A DNA stretch of 64,000 nt, from the NCBI RefSeq assembly GCF_040361215.1, contig NZ_APND01000002.1, positions 743,836-807,835 of the forward strand. The letters are read 5' to 3'. Shown in pieces: positions 1 through 8,386 of this stretch (position 1 is the stretch's first letter; each line of letters starts with the position of its first letter). The stretch comes from Salinisphaera dokdonensis. Its GTDB lineage: Bacteria > Pseudomonadota > Gammaproteobacteria > Nevskiales > Salinisphaeraceae. The position numbers and the translations under genes are program-made. The notes beneath the pieces are model-generated. The model saw only the letters and a list, made by a program, of their open reading frames with translations, was not told the DNA's origin and searched no databases.

Positions 1-2
1 AT

Positions 3-362
3 GTCGCGCGCCTGTCGCGGGCTTCCACCATCGAAGTCATGCGCTCCAACTATGTGCGCACCGCGCGGGCCAAGGGCCTGTCGTCGCGGCGCGTGGTCTG
101 GGTGCATGCGCTGCCCGCCGCGCTTACGCCTGTGGTGTCGTTTCTGGGCCCGGCGGCCGCCGGGATCATCACCGGCTCGGTGGTCATCGAGACCATCTTC
201 GGTATTCCGGGGCTGGGCCAGTTCTTCGTGCAGGGCGCGCTCAATCGCGACTACACGCTGGTGATGGGCGTCGTGCTGTTCTACGGCATCCTCATCGTGG
301 CCTTCAATCTGGTCGTGGACCTGCTCTACGGCTGGCTCGACCCGCGGGTGAGTTACTCGTGA
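3..362 (+). CDS. Peptide/nickel-type ABC transporter permease, OppB/DppB family (5' partial)
   Basis: The last 119 residues of an inner-membrane permease that, with the next gene, would form the channel of an oligopeptide-type importer. The window cuts off the start. The visible part begins within the cytoplasmic coupling loop: RASTIEVMRSNYVRTARAKGL is followed by GL, the EAA-type motif that docks on the ATPase. It continues through hydrophobic segments with the family signature FGIPGLGQ and ends LLYGWLDPRVSYS, the usual OppB C-terminus. Its TGA stop overlaps the GTG start of the next permease, so the two are translationally coupled. Family assignment is firm; substrate (peptide, nickel or other) cannot be read from the permease. 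Confidence 0.93.
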   Translation, partial: VARLSRASTIEVMRSNYVRTARAKGLSSRRVVWVHALPAALTPVVSFLGPAAAGIITGSVVIETIFGIPGLGQFFVQGALNRDYTLVMGVVLFYGILIVAFNLVVDLLYGWLDPRVSYS

Positions 363-1252
363 GTAGCCGTGCCGACGAAATCGAGCTCTCCGGCGCGCCC
401 GAGCAGGGCCGCAGTCTGTTCTCCGACGCGCTGCTGCGTCTGCGCGCCAATCGCGCGGCGCTGGCGTCGCTGGGGCTGCTCGGTTTCATCGTTGTCGCCG
501 TGGTGGTCGGGCCGTGGCTGTCGCCACACGATTATTTCACCCAGAACTACGGTGCGATCTGGGTGCCGCCGACGACCACGGAAAGCCACTGGTTCGGCAC
601 CGACGGACTGGGCCGCGATCTGTTCGTGCGCGCCTTGCAGGGCGGGCGCATCTCGCTGCTGATTGGCCTGGTCGCCACGCTGGTGAGCCTGGTGATCGGC
701 GTGGCCTACGGCGCGACGGCCGGCTATGCCGGCGGGCGTGTGGACGGCGTGATGATGCGCATCGTCGATATCCTCTATGCGATGCCCTTCCTGTTCTTCG
801 TGATCCTGCTGATGGTGTTCTTCGGCCGCAATATCCTGCTGATTTTCGTAGCTATCGGGGCGATCAACTGGCTGGACATGGCGCGTATCGTGCGCGGCCA
901 GGCGCTGGCGCTGAAGCAGCAGCCATTCATCGAGGCCGCGCGCATGTCCGGGGCGTCACCGTTCGCGATCGTGCTGCGCCATATCGTGCCCAACCTGCTT
1001 GGCGTGGTCGCGGTCTATATCACCCTCACCATCCCGCAGGTGATTCTGTTCGAGTCCTTCCTGAGTTTTCTCGGGCTCGGGGTGCAGGAACCGGCCACCT
1101 CCTGGGGCGCGCTGATCAAGGACGGCGCCGACGAAATGGGGCGTGCGCCGTGGTTGCTGATCGTGCCGGCGGTGTTTCTCGCCGTAACGCTGTTCTGTTT
1201 CAACTTCATCGGCGACGGTCTGCGCGACGCGCTCGATCCCAAGGATCGCTAG
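359..1252 (+). CDS. Peptide/nickel-type ABC transporter permease, OppC/DppC family
   Basis: A 297-residue inner-membrane permease, the usual length for OppC. An N-terminal cytoplasmic segment precedes the first membrane helix (about residues 35-55), followed by the periplasmic motif HWFGTDGLGRDLFVRALQGG, diagnostic of this family. The coupling-loop EAA motif is near residue 190 (EAARMSGASPFAIVLRHIVPN). It ends NFIGDGLRDALDPKDR, typical of OppC. The start is a GTG whose bases overlap the stop of the upstream permease (GTGA). It works with the adjacent permease and the ATPases at 1289 and 4468. No periplasmic binding protein gene is in the window; it may lie upstream of base 1. Confidence 0.95.
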   Translation: MSSRADEIELSGAPEQGRSLFSDALLRLRANRAALASLGLLGFIVVAVVVGPWLSPHDYFTQNYGAIWVPPTTTESHWFGTDGLGRDLFVRALQGGRISLLIGLVATLVSLVIGVAYGATAGYAGGRVDGVMMRIVDILYAMPFLFFVILLMVFFGRNILLIFVAIGAINWLDMARIVRGQALALKQQPFIEAARMSGASPFAIVLRHIVPNLLGVVAVYITLTIPQVILFESFLSFLGLGVQEPATSWGALIKDGADEMGRAPWLLIVPAVFLAVTLFCFNFIGDGLRDALDPKDR

Positions 1253-1288
1253 GCGCCGCGAGCGCTTTGCGTGCCTTACACTGGCGCC

Positions 1289-2107
1289 ATGCTGCTTGAT
1301 GTCCGTGATCTGAAAGTGAGCTTCGATACGCCCGACGGCGTGGTCGAGGCGGTGCGTGGGCTCGACCTGCAGCTGGCCGCCGGCGAGGCGGTCGGCATCG
1401 TTGGCGAATCCGGCTCGGGCAAGAGCCAGAGTGTGCTCGCTCTCATGGGTTTGCTGGCCGACAACGCCCGCGTTACCGGCAGCGCGAAGCTGCAGACGGG
1501 CGACGGGGCGGTCGAGCTCATCGGCGCCAGGCGCCGTGTGCTGGAGCGTATCCGCGGCGCGCGGATCGCGATGATCTTCCAAGACCCGATGACCACGCTG
1601 AACCCGCATCTGCGGATCGCCACCCAGATGACCGAGGTGCTCAAGCGCCATCGCGGTCTGAAAGGGCGGGCAGCGACCACCGCAGCGATCGAAATGCTGG
1701 AAGCGGTGCGTATTCCGGACGCCTCGCGGCGGATTCGCTATTACCCGCACCAGTTTTCCGGCGGCATGCGTCAGCGTGTGATGATTGCCATGTCGCTGGC
1801 CTGCGAGCCGGATATTCTCGTGGCCGACGAGCCGACCACCGCGCTGGATGTGACCGTGCAGGCCGATATTCTCGACCTGATGGCCGAGCTGCGCACGCGC
1901 ACGAAAACCGCGCTGTTGCTGATCACGCATGATCTCGGCGTGGTCGCCGGTCAGACCGAGCGTGTGCTGGTGATGCGTAACGGCGAAGTCGTTGAGCGCG
2001 GGCCGATCGATACCCTGTTCGCGGCCCCGCAACACGACTACACGCAGCGCCTGCTGGCGGCCGTGCCCCGGCTGGAGACGCCGCGCCGCGCGGATGGCGG
2101 CAGATGA
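1289..2107 (+). CDS. ABC transporter ATP-binding protein, OppD/DppD type
   Basis: A 272-residue ATPase that powers the permease pair upstream. Visible motifs are Walker A (GESGSGKS), the Q-loop region (MIFQDPMTTLNP), ABC signature (FSGGMRQRV), Walker B (ILVADEPTTALDV) and the switch histidine in LLLITHDLGVV. It stops at about residue 270 and lacks the C-terminal cysteine-rich oligopeptide extension present in many OppD proteins, so it is on the short side. The ATG at 1289 begins MLLDVRDLKVSF; an upstream GTG at 1271 is possible but adds an atypical leader. Its stop overlaps the start of the cardiolipin synthase gene (ATGA). Confidence 0.93.
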   Translation: MLLDVRDLKVSFDTPDGVVEAVRGLDLQLAAGEAVGIVGESGSGKSQSVLALMGLLADNARVTGSAKLQTGDGAVELIGARRRVLERIRGARIAMIFQDPMTTLNPHLRIATQMTEVLKRHRGLKGRAATTAAIEMLEAVRIPDASRRIRYYPHQFSGGMRQRVMIAMSLACEPDILVADEPTTALDVTVQADILDLMAELRTRTKTALLLITHDLGVVAGQTERVLVMRNGEVVERGPIDTLFAAPQHDYTQRLLAAVPRLETPRRADGGR

Positions 2108-3567
2108 ATCTGCCCGATTACCTGACCGCGCCGGAACTGCTCTCACTGCTGCGGTTCTGGGCCACGGTAATCGTGCTCGCCGGCAGCGCGCTGGTGGCCA
2201 GCGTGCATGCCCTGCTGACCCGCGAAACCCCGGCCAGCGCCTTCGGCTGGATCGGCGTGTCGGTTCTGTTTCCGCCGGTCGGGCCGTTGCTCTACTACAT
2301 GTTCGGCGTCAATCGCGTACGTATCCGCGCGCGGCGTCTGGATCGCCAGTCGCGCCACGGTCTGGGCGCGCGCCAGCCGGGCGCCTATGCGGAGCTGCGT
2401 GATTACAGCGAGGTTCTCGACCGGCGTCGGCTGGGGCTCGCGGCCGCCGGCGATCGTCTGTCCGCCTGGCCGGTGGTTGCCGGCAACGGCGTCGACATGC
2501 TTCACAACGGCGAGCAGGCCTATCCGCCGATGCTGGAGGCGATCGAAAAGGCGCACCGCTTCGTCTATCTCACCACCTATATCTTCGAGACCAACAAGGT
2601 CGGCAAGCGCTTCATCGACGCACTCGGTCGCGCCGCAGAGCGCGGTGTGGATGTGCGCGTACTCATCGATGGTGTAGGCGAGTACTACGCCTGGCCGGGG
2701 CGGCGTGCTGTGGCACTGCTCAAGCGCCAGAACGTCCAGGCCGCGCGTTTTCTGCCGCCACGGCTGCTGCCGCCGTCGCTGCGTATCAACCTGCGCAATC
2801 ACCGCAAGATCCTGGTGACCGATGCTGGGGTTGCCTTCACGGGCGGCATGAACATCGGCGACCGGCATTTCTACGCCGACGGGCGCGGCGTCGAGGATAT
2901 GCATTTTCGTTTCGCCGGGCCGATCGTGCGCCAGATCGAGGCCGTGTTTCTGTCCGACTGGGCGTTTGCGACCGGTCGCCAGACCGGTGTGAGCCGCGGC
3001 GAGATCGCGCCGGCCGGTAGTGCGGCCTGTCGCAGCATCGAGAACGGCCCCACCCGGGATACGGAGCGTCTGGCCACGTTGGTACAGACCGCCGTGGCCA
3101 GCGCGCGGCGGCGGGTACTGATCATGACGCCGTACTTCCTGCCCGGGCCGGCGCTGATTGGCGCGCTGCAGTCCGCGGCCCTGCGCGGCCTGGACGTACA
3201 GATCGTGCTGCCGTCGAAGAACAATCTACCGTTCGTGGAATGGGCATCGCGCCACGCGTTGGGCGAGTTGATGCTGCGCGGGGTCAAGATCCATTACCGC
3301 CCGCCGCCGTTCGCACATACCAAGCTGCTGGTCCTCGACGACGACTACGCGTTGGTCGGCTCGCCGAATCTGGATCCACGCAGTCTGCGTCTGAATTTCG
3401 AGCTGGCCGTGGAGATCTTCGATCCGGCCGGTGTCGAGAGGCTGGCTCGCCATATCGAAAACGTTCTCGAGCGCAGCCGGGCCTATACGCTGGCCGATCT
3501 GCGCCGGCGCCGCTGGCCGGCACGCATGCGCGATTCCATCTTCTGGTTGTTCTCGTCGTACTTCTGA
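2104..3567 (+). CDS. cls: Cardiolipin synthase (phospholipase D family)
   Basis: A 487-residue membrane enzyme expected to join two phosphatidylglycerol molecules into cardiolipin and glycerol. Two N-terminal hydrophobic segments (about residues 12-35 and 43-63) carry the prokaryotic cardiolipin synthase leader, including the FGWIGVSVLFPPVGPLLYY stretch. Two phospholipase D HKD motifs follow: HRKILVTD with GGMNIGDR (about residues 232-255) and HTKLLVLD with GSPNLDPRS (about residues 404-424). Length and layout match ClsA/Cls proteins. The gene starts within the stop of the transporter ATPase gene (ATGA), an odd partner for lipid synthesis, and splits the transporter operon. Function is confident; which cls paralogue it is remains open. 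Confidence 0.93.
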   Translation: MNLPDYLTAPELLSLLRFWATVIVLAGSALVASVHALLTRETPASAFGWIGVSVLFPPVGPLLYYMFGVNRVRIRARRLDRQSRHGLGARQPGAYAELRDYSEVLDRRRLGLAAAGDRLSAWPVVAGNGVDMLHNGEQAYPPMLEAIEKAHRFVYLTTYIFETNKVGKRFIDALGRAAERGVDVRVLIDGVGEYYAWPGRRAVALLKRQNVQAARFLPPRLLPPSLRINLRNHRKILVTDAGVAFTGGMNIGDRHFYADGRGVEDMHFRFAGPIVRQIEAVFLSDWAFATGRQTGVSRGEIAPAGSAACRSIENGPTRDTERLATLVQTAVASARRRVLIMTPYFLPGPALIGALQSAALRGLDVQIVLPSKNNLPFVEWASRHALGELMLRGVKIHYRPPPFAHTKLLVLDDDYALVGSPNLDPRSLRLNFELAVEIFDPAGVERLARHIENVLERSRAYTLADLRRRRWPARMRDSIFWLFSSYF

Positions 3568-3589
3568 GGCCGGGCGGCTTCGCTTTCGC

Positions 3590-4411
3590 TTAGGGCGATG
3601 CGCCTTCCAGGGCGCGATGCAACGTGTCCGGCAACTCGACGGCCATATGCAGCGGAAGATGGTCGGAGAGCACGGCATCGATGGCCCGCGCTTCGCGAAT
3701 CTTCAGGCTTGGCGAGGTCAGGATATGGTCGATGCCCCGGCGCGGCCGCCAGCTCGGAAACGTCGGCAGCGGCCGGTCGTAGACATGCAGGCCGCTGGCC
3801 GCGAGTGCCGGGTCTGCGATCAGGGCATGGGCCGTGCAGTTGGTATCGCCCATGACGACGACGTGTTCGTCCCGGGCCACCAGTTCGCAGATGGCGGCCA
3901 GCTGGCGCGCGCGGCTGCCGGCCCCGAGCGCCAGATGCGTGACCACCACGGCGAGGCTGTCGTCCGGGGTGCCGAAACGCGCGATCAGCGCGCCGCGACC
4001 CGGCAGGCGTCCGGGTAGTTTGTGTTCGCTCACTGCAAACGGGGTAAATCGGCTGATCAGGCCCAGCCCGTGCTGGGCAACCCGACCCAGGTTGCGATTG
4101 ACCTGCACCCGCCAGTATTCGAAGCCGGCCTGTTCGGCCAGGTGTTCGATCTGGTTGCGGTACTGGCTGCGCCGGCTGCCGGCATCGATCTCCTGCAGGC
4201 CGATGATGTCGTGGCCGACCAGCAGTTCGCCGATACGATCGAGATTGTCGCGCACCTGCTGGCTGGGCAGCACATGCCGCCAGCCCTGCGTGACGTATTC
4301 GCGATAGCGCTTGGTGCCGACGCCTACCTGCATGTTGAAGCTCAGCAGGGACAGGCGCGGCTTGTCTCGGCTGGGCTGGCGCAGGGCGCCGGGATCGTTG
4401 GGCGAATTCAC
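3590..4411 (-). CDS. Endonuclease/exonuclease/phosphatase (EEP) family protein
   Basis: A 273-residue soluble protein of the EEP superfamily (DNase I, exonuclease III and sphingomyelinase fold). Fold landmarks are LSLLSFNMQVG at the N-terminus, GLQEID with the metal-binding Glu, VVVTHLALG, VVVMGDTNC (Asp/Asn pair), and the C-terminal RRGIDHILTSPSL and LSDHLPLHMAVEL with the catalytic Asp-His. There is no signal peptide. It lies on the strand opposite to the transporter genes, between cls and the second ATPase gene. Members of this family cleave phosphodiester bonds in nucleic acids or lipids; the neighbouring cls hints at a phospholipid head-group substrate, but that is only inference. Confidence 0.85.
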   Translation of the reverse strand: MNSPNDPGALRQPSRDKPRLSLLSFNMQVGVGTKRYREYVTQGWRHVLPSQQVRDNLDRIGELLVGHDIIGLQEIDAGSRRSQYRNQIEHLAEQAGFEYWRVQVNRNLGRVAQHGLGLISRFTPFAVSEHKLPGRLPGRGALIARFGTPDDSLAVVVTHLALGAGSRARQLAAICELVARDEHVVVMGDTNCTAHALIADPALAASGLHVYDRPLPTFPSWRPRRGIDHILTSPSLKIREARAIDAVLSDHLPLHMAVELPDTLHRALEGASP

Positions 4412-4467
4412 GGCTTCAGCGTACCATCGTTGCCGTATTCCGTAGGTGCCGTACGGGCGGCTTGTCG

Positions 4468-5478
4468 ATGAACGAAACGCTGCTGCGACTGGACGACTTG
4501 AAGGTCCATTTTCCGTTGACCGCCGGCTGGCCCTGGCAGGACGCCGGGGTGCTCAAGGCCGTGGACGGCGTAAGCCTCGCGCTGCGGCCCGGCCGCACGC
4601 TGGGCCTGGTGGGCGAGTCAGGCTGCGGCAAGTCGACGCTGGCGCGCGCGCTGACCGGCATGGTGCCGATTACCAGTGGCCAGCTCGAATTCGATGGCCG
4701 CCGCGTCGAGCACGACAAACCGGCGACCTGGAAAGCGCTGCGCCGCGACGTGCAGATGATCTTCCAGGACCCGCTGGCCAGTCTTGATCCGCGCATGACA
4801 GTCGGCCAGATCGTGGCCGAGCCGCTGCGTCATCTGCGCCCCGATCTGTCGCGCGCACAGCGCAACGAGCGCGTGCACGGCATGATCGAGCGTGTCGGCC
4901 TGTCGCAGGCCCAGATCAACCGCTACCCGCACGAGTTCTCCGGCGGGCAATGTCAGCGTATCGGCATCGCTCGGGCGCTGGTGGTCGAGCCGAAGGTGCT
5001 GATCTGCGACGAGCCGGTCTCCGCGCTCGATGTCTCGATCCAGGCAAGAATCGTCGAACTGCTGCAGGAACTGCAGGCGGAGTTCGGTATCGCCATCCTG
5101 TTCATTGCCCACGACCTGGCGGTGGTGCGCCAGATCAGCGACGAGGTGATGGTGATGTATCTCGGCCGGGTGATGGAGCAGGCCGAAGGCGACGCGCTGT
5201 TCGAGGTGCCGGCGCACCCTTACACGCGCGCCTTGCTGTCCGCGGTGCCGCGGCCGGACCCGGTGGCCGAGCGTGCGCGCCAGCGTATCGCGCTGCCGGG
5301 CGAGCTGCCGTCGCCGGCGAATCCGCCTTCGGGCTGTGTCTTTCGTACCCGCTGCCCGTGGGCGCAGGCCGATTGTGCAGATCAGGTGCCGGCGCTGCGA
5401 GCGTTCGGAGAGACGGGGCGGGTGGCCTGTCTGCATGCCGAGGCCGTGGCCGATCAGAGCGTCGCCGCGGTGTCGTAA
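4468..5478 (+). CDS. ABC transporter ATP-binding protein, OppF/DppF type
   Basis: A 336-residue ATPase, partner of the OppD-type ATPase at 1289. Motifs are Walker A (GESGCGKSTLA), MIFQDPLASLDPRMT, signature FSGGQCQRIGIARAL, Walker B (LICDEPVSALDVSI) and ILFIAHDLAVV. Unlike the partner it keeps the C-terminal oligopeptide/dipeptide extension with cysteines (PPSGCVFRTRCPWAQADC, about residues 287-304), which in this family can bind an iron-sulfur cluster. The start is ATG at 4468; a TTG six bases upstream is also in frame. It is separated from its operon by about 2.4 kb holding cls and the EEP gene. The next gene starts only 5 bases downstream. Confidence 0.94.
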   Translation: MNETLLRLDDLKVHFPLTAGWPWQDAGVLKAVDGVSLALRPGRTLGLVGESGCGKSTLARALTGMVPITSGQLEFDGRRVEHDKPATWKALRRDVQMIFQDPLASLDPRMTVGQIVAEPLRHLRPDLSRAQRNERVHGMIERVGLSQAQINRYPHEFSGGQCQRIGIARALVVEPKVLICDEPVSALDVSIQARIVELLQELQAEFGIAILFIAHDLAVVRQISDEVMVMYLGRVMEQAEGDALFEVPAHPYTRALLSAVPRPDPVAERARQRIALPGELPSPANPPSGCVFRTRCPWAQADCADQVPALRAFGETGRVACLHAEAVADQSVAAVS

Positions 5479-5483
5479 CGCCT

Positions 5484-6713
5484 ATGTTGCGTCGCTGGAG
5501 CATACGCCTGTTGATCACCGTCGTGGTGATGGCGGCGATTGCGGTGCTCGCGGTCGCGGGTTGGCGTGCGGCACTCGATCGCTATGCCGGCGGTTGGACG
5601 CACGAGCCGGAAGACGCGGCCTGGGTCTTGCCGGAAACCGCGCAGGACTTGATCGATGACACCTTTGATCATCTCGATGGTGCGGTCGTCGATCACCGGG
5701 TCGGTCTGCTGACCGATGGCCAGTTGGCCGCCGCAGCGGTCGATGAGGGCGCCCAGGCCGGCAGCGAAGCCACGCCGCCCGGCGGGCCGTTCGACTGGGC
5801 GCGCCGAGTGGCGCGCCGCCATGCGGCCGGCATGGGCGACGGCGTGTTTGCCGACGCCGAGTATGTCTCGCGCCTGCTGCGCCAGATCGAAGCAATGCCC
5901 GGTGACTACCGCGCACGGGTGTTCGCCCGCGACGCGGTCTACGACGCGCAGGGCGAGCGCGACGACGCGGCGACCACGGATTTCGTCGCCAACGCCTATG
6001 TCGTCTGGCTCGCCGAACGCGCGCCCGGGCGGCTGGTGCCGGTCGTGTCGGTGCATCCGGCGCGGGAGGATGCAGCCAAGGCGCTGAATCAATGGGCCGA
6101 GCGTGGTGTGACGCACGTGAGCTGGCTGCCGGTCGCCCAGCGTATCGATCTCGACGGCCAGGCCGCGATAGCCGCCTATGCCGCGATGGCAGGCGAGGAG
6201 ATGACACTGCATACGCGCGTCGGCCACTGGGAAAGCGCCAACGGGGAGAAGGATACGATCGATCCCGCCGCCCTCAAGCCCGCGCTCGATGCGGGTGTGG
6301 ACGTGAGCGTCGCGATCGGCGACGTGGATACAGCGCCGGGCGTCGATGTGATGGAGTCGTTGTTCGCATTGCTGCGCCAGCCGGCCTACAACGCACATCT
6401 GAGCGTCGAACTCGGCAACGCGCTGGAAGCGGGTCGGCTGACCGACGTGCTCCCCCCGTTGCTGCAGCACCCGCAATTCTTCGATCGGATGCGCTATGCG
6501 AGCGCCTATCCCGACCCGGCCTGGGCACGCGCCATCGACCCGGCGCGTTTGGCGGACCACGATTTCATCGACCCGGCGCTGGTCGAGCCGCTACGCGCGA
6601 TCTACGACGTCAATCCCTTGCTGTTCGCGTTGGTTACGCTACGCAATGTACGGTTGCCGACCACCGGGCTGCATTTTCCGGCTTCCGTTTTTACCCACGA
6701 GCGCGACTCGTGA
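5484..6713 (+). CDS. Membrane-anchored amidohydrolase-like protein, probably catalytically degenerate
   Basis: A 409-residue protein with one N-terminal membrane anchor (about residues 9-28), the rest probably periplasmic. It follows the order of the amidohydrolase-2 TIM-barrel family: a first-strand segment (VVDHRVGLL), VPVVSVHP, AERGVTHVSWLPVAQRID, LHTRVGHWESANG, LDAGVDVSVAIGDVD, and the C-terminal YDVNPLLFALV with LPASVF-like ending. The metal sites look lost: the usual HxH of strand 1 reads HRVG, and the usual AH of the later strand reads AIG. It may be a pseudo-enzyme or binding protein. It begins 5 bases after the OppF-type gene and is likely cotranscribed. Family call is moderate; activity is unknown. 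Confidence 0.65.
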   Translation: MLRRWSIRLLITVVVMAAIAVLAVAGWRAALDRYAGGWTHEPEDAAWVLPETAQDLIDDTFDHLDGAVVDHRVGLLTDGQLAAAAVDEGAQAGSEATPPGGPFDWARRVARRHAAGMGDGVFADAEYVSRLLRQIEAMPGDYRARVFARDAVYDAQGERDDAATTDFVANAYVVWLAERAPGRLVPVVSVHPAREDAAKALNQWAERGVTHVSWLPVAQRIDLDGQAAIAAYAAMAGEEMTLHTRVGHWESANGEKDTIDPAALKPALDAGVDVSVAIGDVDTAPGVDVMESLFALLRQPAYNAHLSVELGNALEAGRLTDVLPPLLQHPQFFDRMRYASAYPDPAWARAIDPARLADHDFIDPALVEPLRAIYDVNPLLFALVTLRNVRLPTTGLHFPASVFTHERDS

Positions 6714-6856
6714 AGGCTTAACATCGCGCAGCGATTCGCGTTGGCCAGATAGGTGCGTGCCGGCGAGAACCATGTAGTCCCCGCTGATGGAGTCAGCAGC
6801 CCGAAGGCCGAGGCGCCGCTGCCGGCCCCGACCGCGGACAGCGCCGTAGTCGATAG

Positions 6857-6874
6857 CTGAAAAGATGCTGTTTC
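6857..6874 (+). promoter_or_regulatory. Weak Pho-box-like direct repeat upstream of the phosphatase pair
   Basis: Two imperfect CTG-led repeats (CTGAAAAGATG, CTGTTTC) are spaced 11 bases apart, as in PhoB boxes, and lie about 70 bases before the PhoX-like start. Only the CTG and a few other positions match the CTGTCAT consensus, so this is suggestive at best. The rest of the 227-base gap 6714-6940 shows no recognised element except a strong ribosome site (GGGGGAA at 6931-6937). Confidence 0.2.
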
Positions 6875-6940
6875 ACAATAGCGTCATATGGACGGGCTAG
6901 ATTTCCCTCGATAGGTCTTTGTATCGGTACGGGGGAACTC

Positions 6941-8386
6941 ATGGCCAAGTTACGTGCGGCACGGCCGCATGATCCGGCGCGTCGTCGTCTGCTTTTGCAG
7001 AGTCTCAGTGGTGCGGGTCTGTTAGTTACCGGCAGCCTGCTGAGCGGCTGCAGCGACGGCGATGCCGCCATCAATCTTGGCAACGGGGGCGCGACCGGGG
7101 GCGCAGACGGCGGCGGCACCGTGCGCCCTTCGATGCCGGACGGCGGAGCCTCGCCCACGCCGATCAGCCAGCTTGGCGCGCTCGGCGAACCGGATGCCAG
7201 CGGCCTGCGTTTGCCCGAGGGCTTCACCTCGCGCGTGATCGCCAGCTCGGGCGAGCGTCCCTACGGTGGCGCGCCCTATCTCTGGCATACCTTCCCGGAC
7301 GGCGGTGCGACCTTCGCGCAGGCCGACGGCGGCTGGATTTATGTCTCCAACAGCGAATCGATTCCTGGTGGTGTCGGCGCGCTGCGTTTCGATGCCAGCG
7401 GCGAGATCGTCGATGCCTATGCGATCCAGACCGGCACCATAGCCAACTGTGCCGGCGGGCCCACGCCTTGGGGCAGCTGGCTGACCTGCGAGGAGTATGA
7501 AGGCGGCCACGTCTTCGAATGCGACCCGCAGGGCAACGGCGCGACCGATTATCTGTCCAACATCAAGCGGGCGCTGGGCACCTTCAACCACGAAGCCGCG
7601 GCTATCGACCCCGTCAACGGTGTCGTCTATCTCACCGAGGACGACTCCGACGGCGGCTTCTATCGCTTCGTCTGCGATGCCTACCCCTCGCTGGATTCCG
7701 GCACGCTGCAGATTGCCGAGATCGTCGGCGACGATCCGATGACCCGCCGGCCAATCGTTTGGCACGATGTGCCCGAGCCGAATCCGCAGCTCGCTGTGGT
7801 CAACGAGGCCACCCTGGCCGCCAGCGCGGAGCTGCGTGCGATCCCGGGCCTGGGAGAGGCCATCGCCAATGGCTTGGAGAACGTCAATCTCGTGGTCGGC
7901 ACGCCGACCCGCGAACAGGTTGCGGCGGCCACGTCCTTCGATGGCGGCGAGGGCATCTGGTATCACCAGGCGATCGTGTTCTTCACCACTAAGGGCGACA
8001 ACCGGGTCTGGGCCTACGACACGCGCGACGATTCGATAGAAATCATCTACGACGACGATCTGTTCGAAGACGCCGTGCTCACCGGTGTGGACAACGTCAC
8101 CATCTCGCCGCTCGGCGATATTCTCGTCGCCGAGGACGGCGGCGACATGCAGATCGTGGCGATCACGCCCGAGCGCGAAGTGCTGCCGATCGTGCAGGTT
8201 GTGGGCCAGGACGACTCCGAAATCACCGGCCCGGCCTTCTCGCCTGATGGCCGGCGGCTGTATTTCTCCAGTCAGCGCGGTCGCCTGCCGGCCGGCGGTG
8301 GTGCGGCCAGCGACGGCGGTCTGGGGCTGACCTATGAAATCATCGGCACCGGCGACCGGCGGTTCTTCACCCCGGCTGGCTCATGA
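6941..8386 (+). CDS. PhoX-like (DUF839) alkaline phosphatase family protein, Tat-exported lipoprotein
   Basis: A 481-residue exported protein. The N-terminus carries a Tat-type signal (RRRLLLQSL, about residues 14-22) followed by a hydrophobic stretch and a lipobox LLSGC (Cys about residue 37), so it is probably an envelope-anchored lipoprotein. The body has PhoX/DUF839 landmarks: PEGFTSRVIASSGE, the segment NCAGGPTPWGSWLTCEE, a FNHEAAAIDP motif and FSPDGRRLYFSSQRG near the end, in a beta-propeller-like pattern. PhoX enzymes are Ca/Fe-dependent phosphomonoesterases; some DUF839 members are untested. Strong Shine-Dalgarno GGGGGAA lies 3 bases before ATG. The stop overlaps the start of the PhoD gene, so the two phosphatases are coupled. 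Confidence 0.85.
   Translation: MAKLRAARPHDPARRRLLLQSLSGAGLLVTGSLLSGCSDGDAAINLGNGGATGGADGGGTVRPSMPDGGASPTPISQLGALGEPDASGLRLPEGFTSRVIASSGERPYGGAPYLWHTFPDGGATFAQADGGWIYVSNSESIPGGVGALRFDASGEIVDAYAIQTGTIANCAGGPTPWGSWLTCEEYEGGHVFECDPQGNGATDYLSNIKRALGTFNHEAAAIDPVNGVVYLTEDDSDGGFYRFVCDAYPSLDSGTLQIAEIVGDDPMTRRPIVWHDVPEPNPQLAVVNEATLAASAELRAIPGLGEAIANGLENVNLVVGTPTREQVAAATSFDGGEGIWYHQAIVFFTTKGDNRVWAYDTRDDSIEIIYDDDLFEDAVLTGVDNVTISPLGDILVAEDGGDMQIVAITPEREVLPIVQVVGQDDSEITGPAFSPDGRRLYFSSQRGRLPAGGGAASDGGLGLTYEIIGTGDRRFFTPAGS

Noticed and set aside
956..2146. Long minus-strand open frame opposite the ABC transporter genes
   Set aside because: Antisense shadow; repetitive His/Gln/Arg composition.
6714..6940. 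Riboswitch before the PhoX-like gene
   Set aside because: No TPP, cobalamin, SAM, glycine or other class motif is recognisable in the 227 bases.
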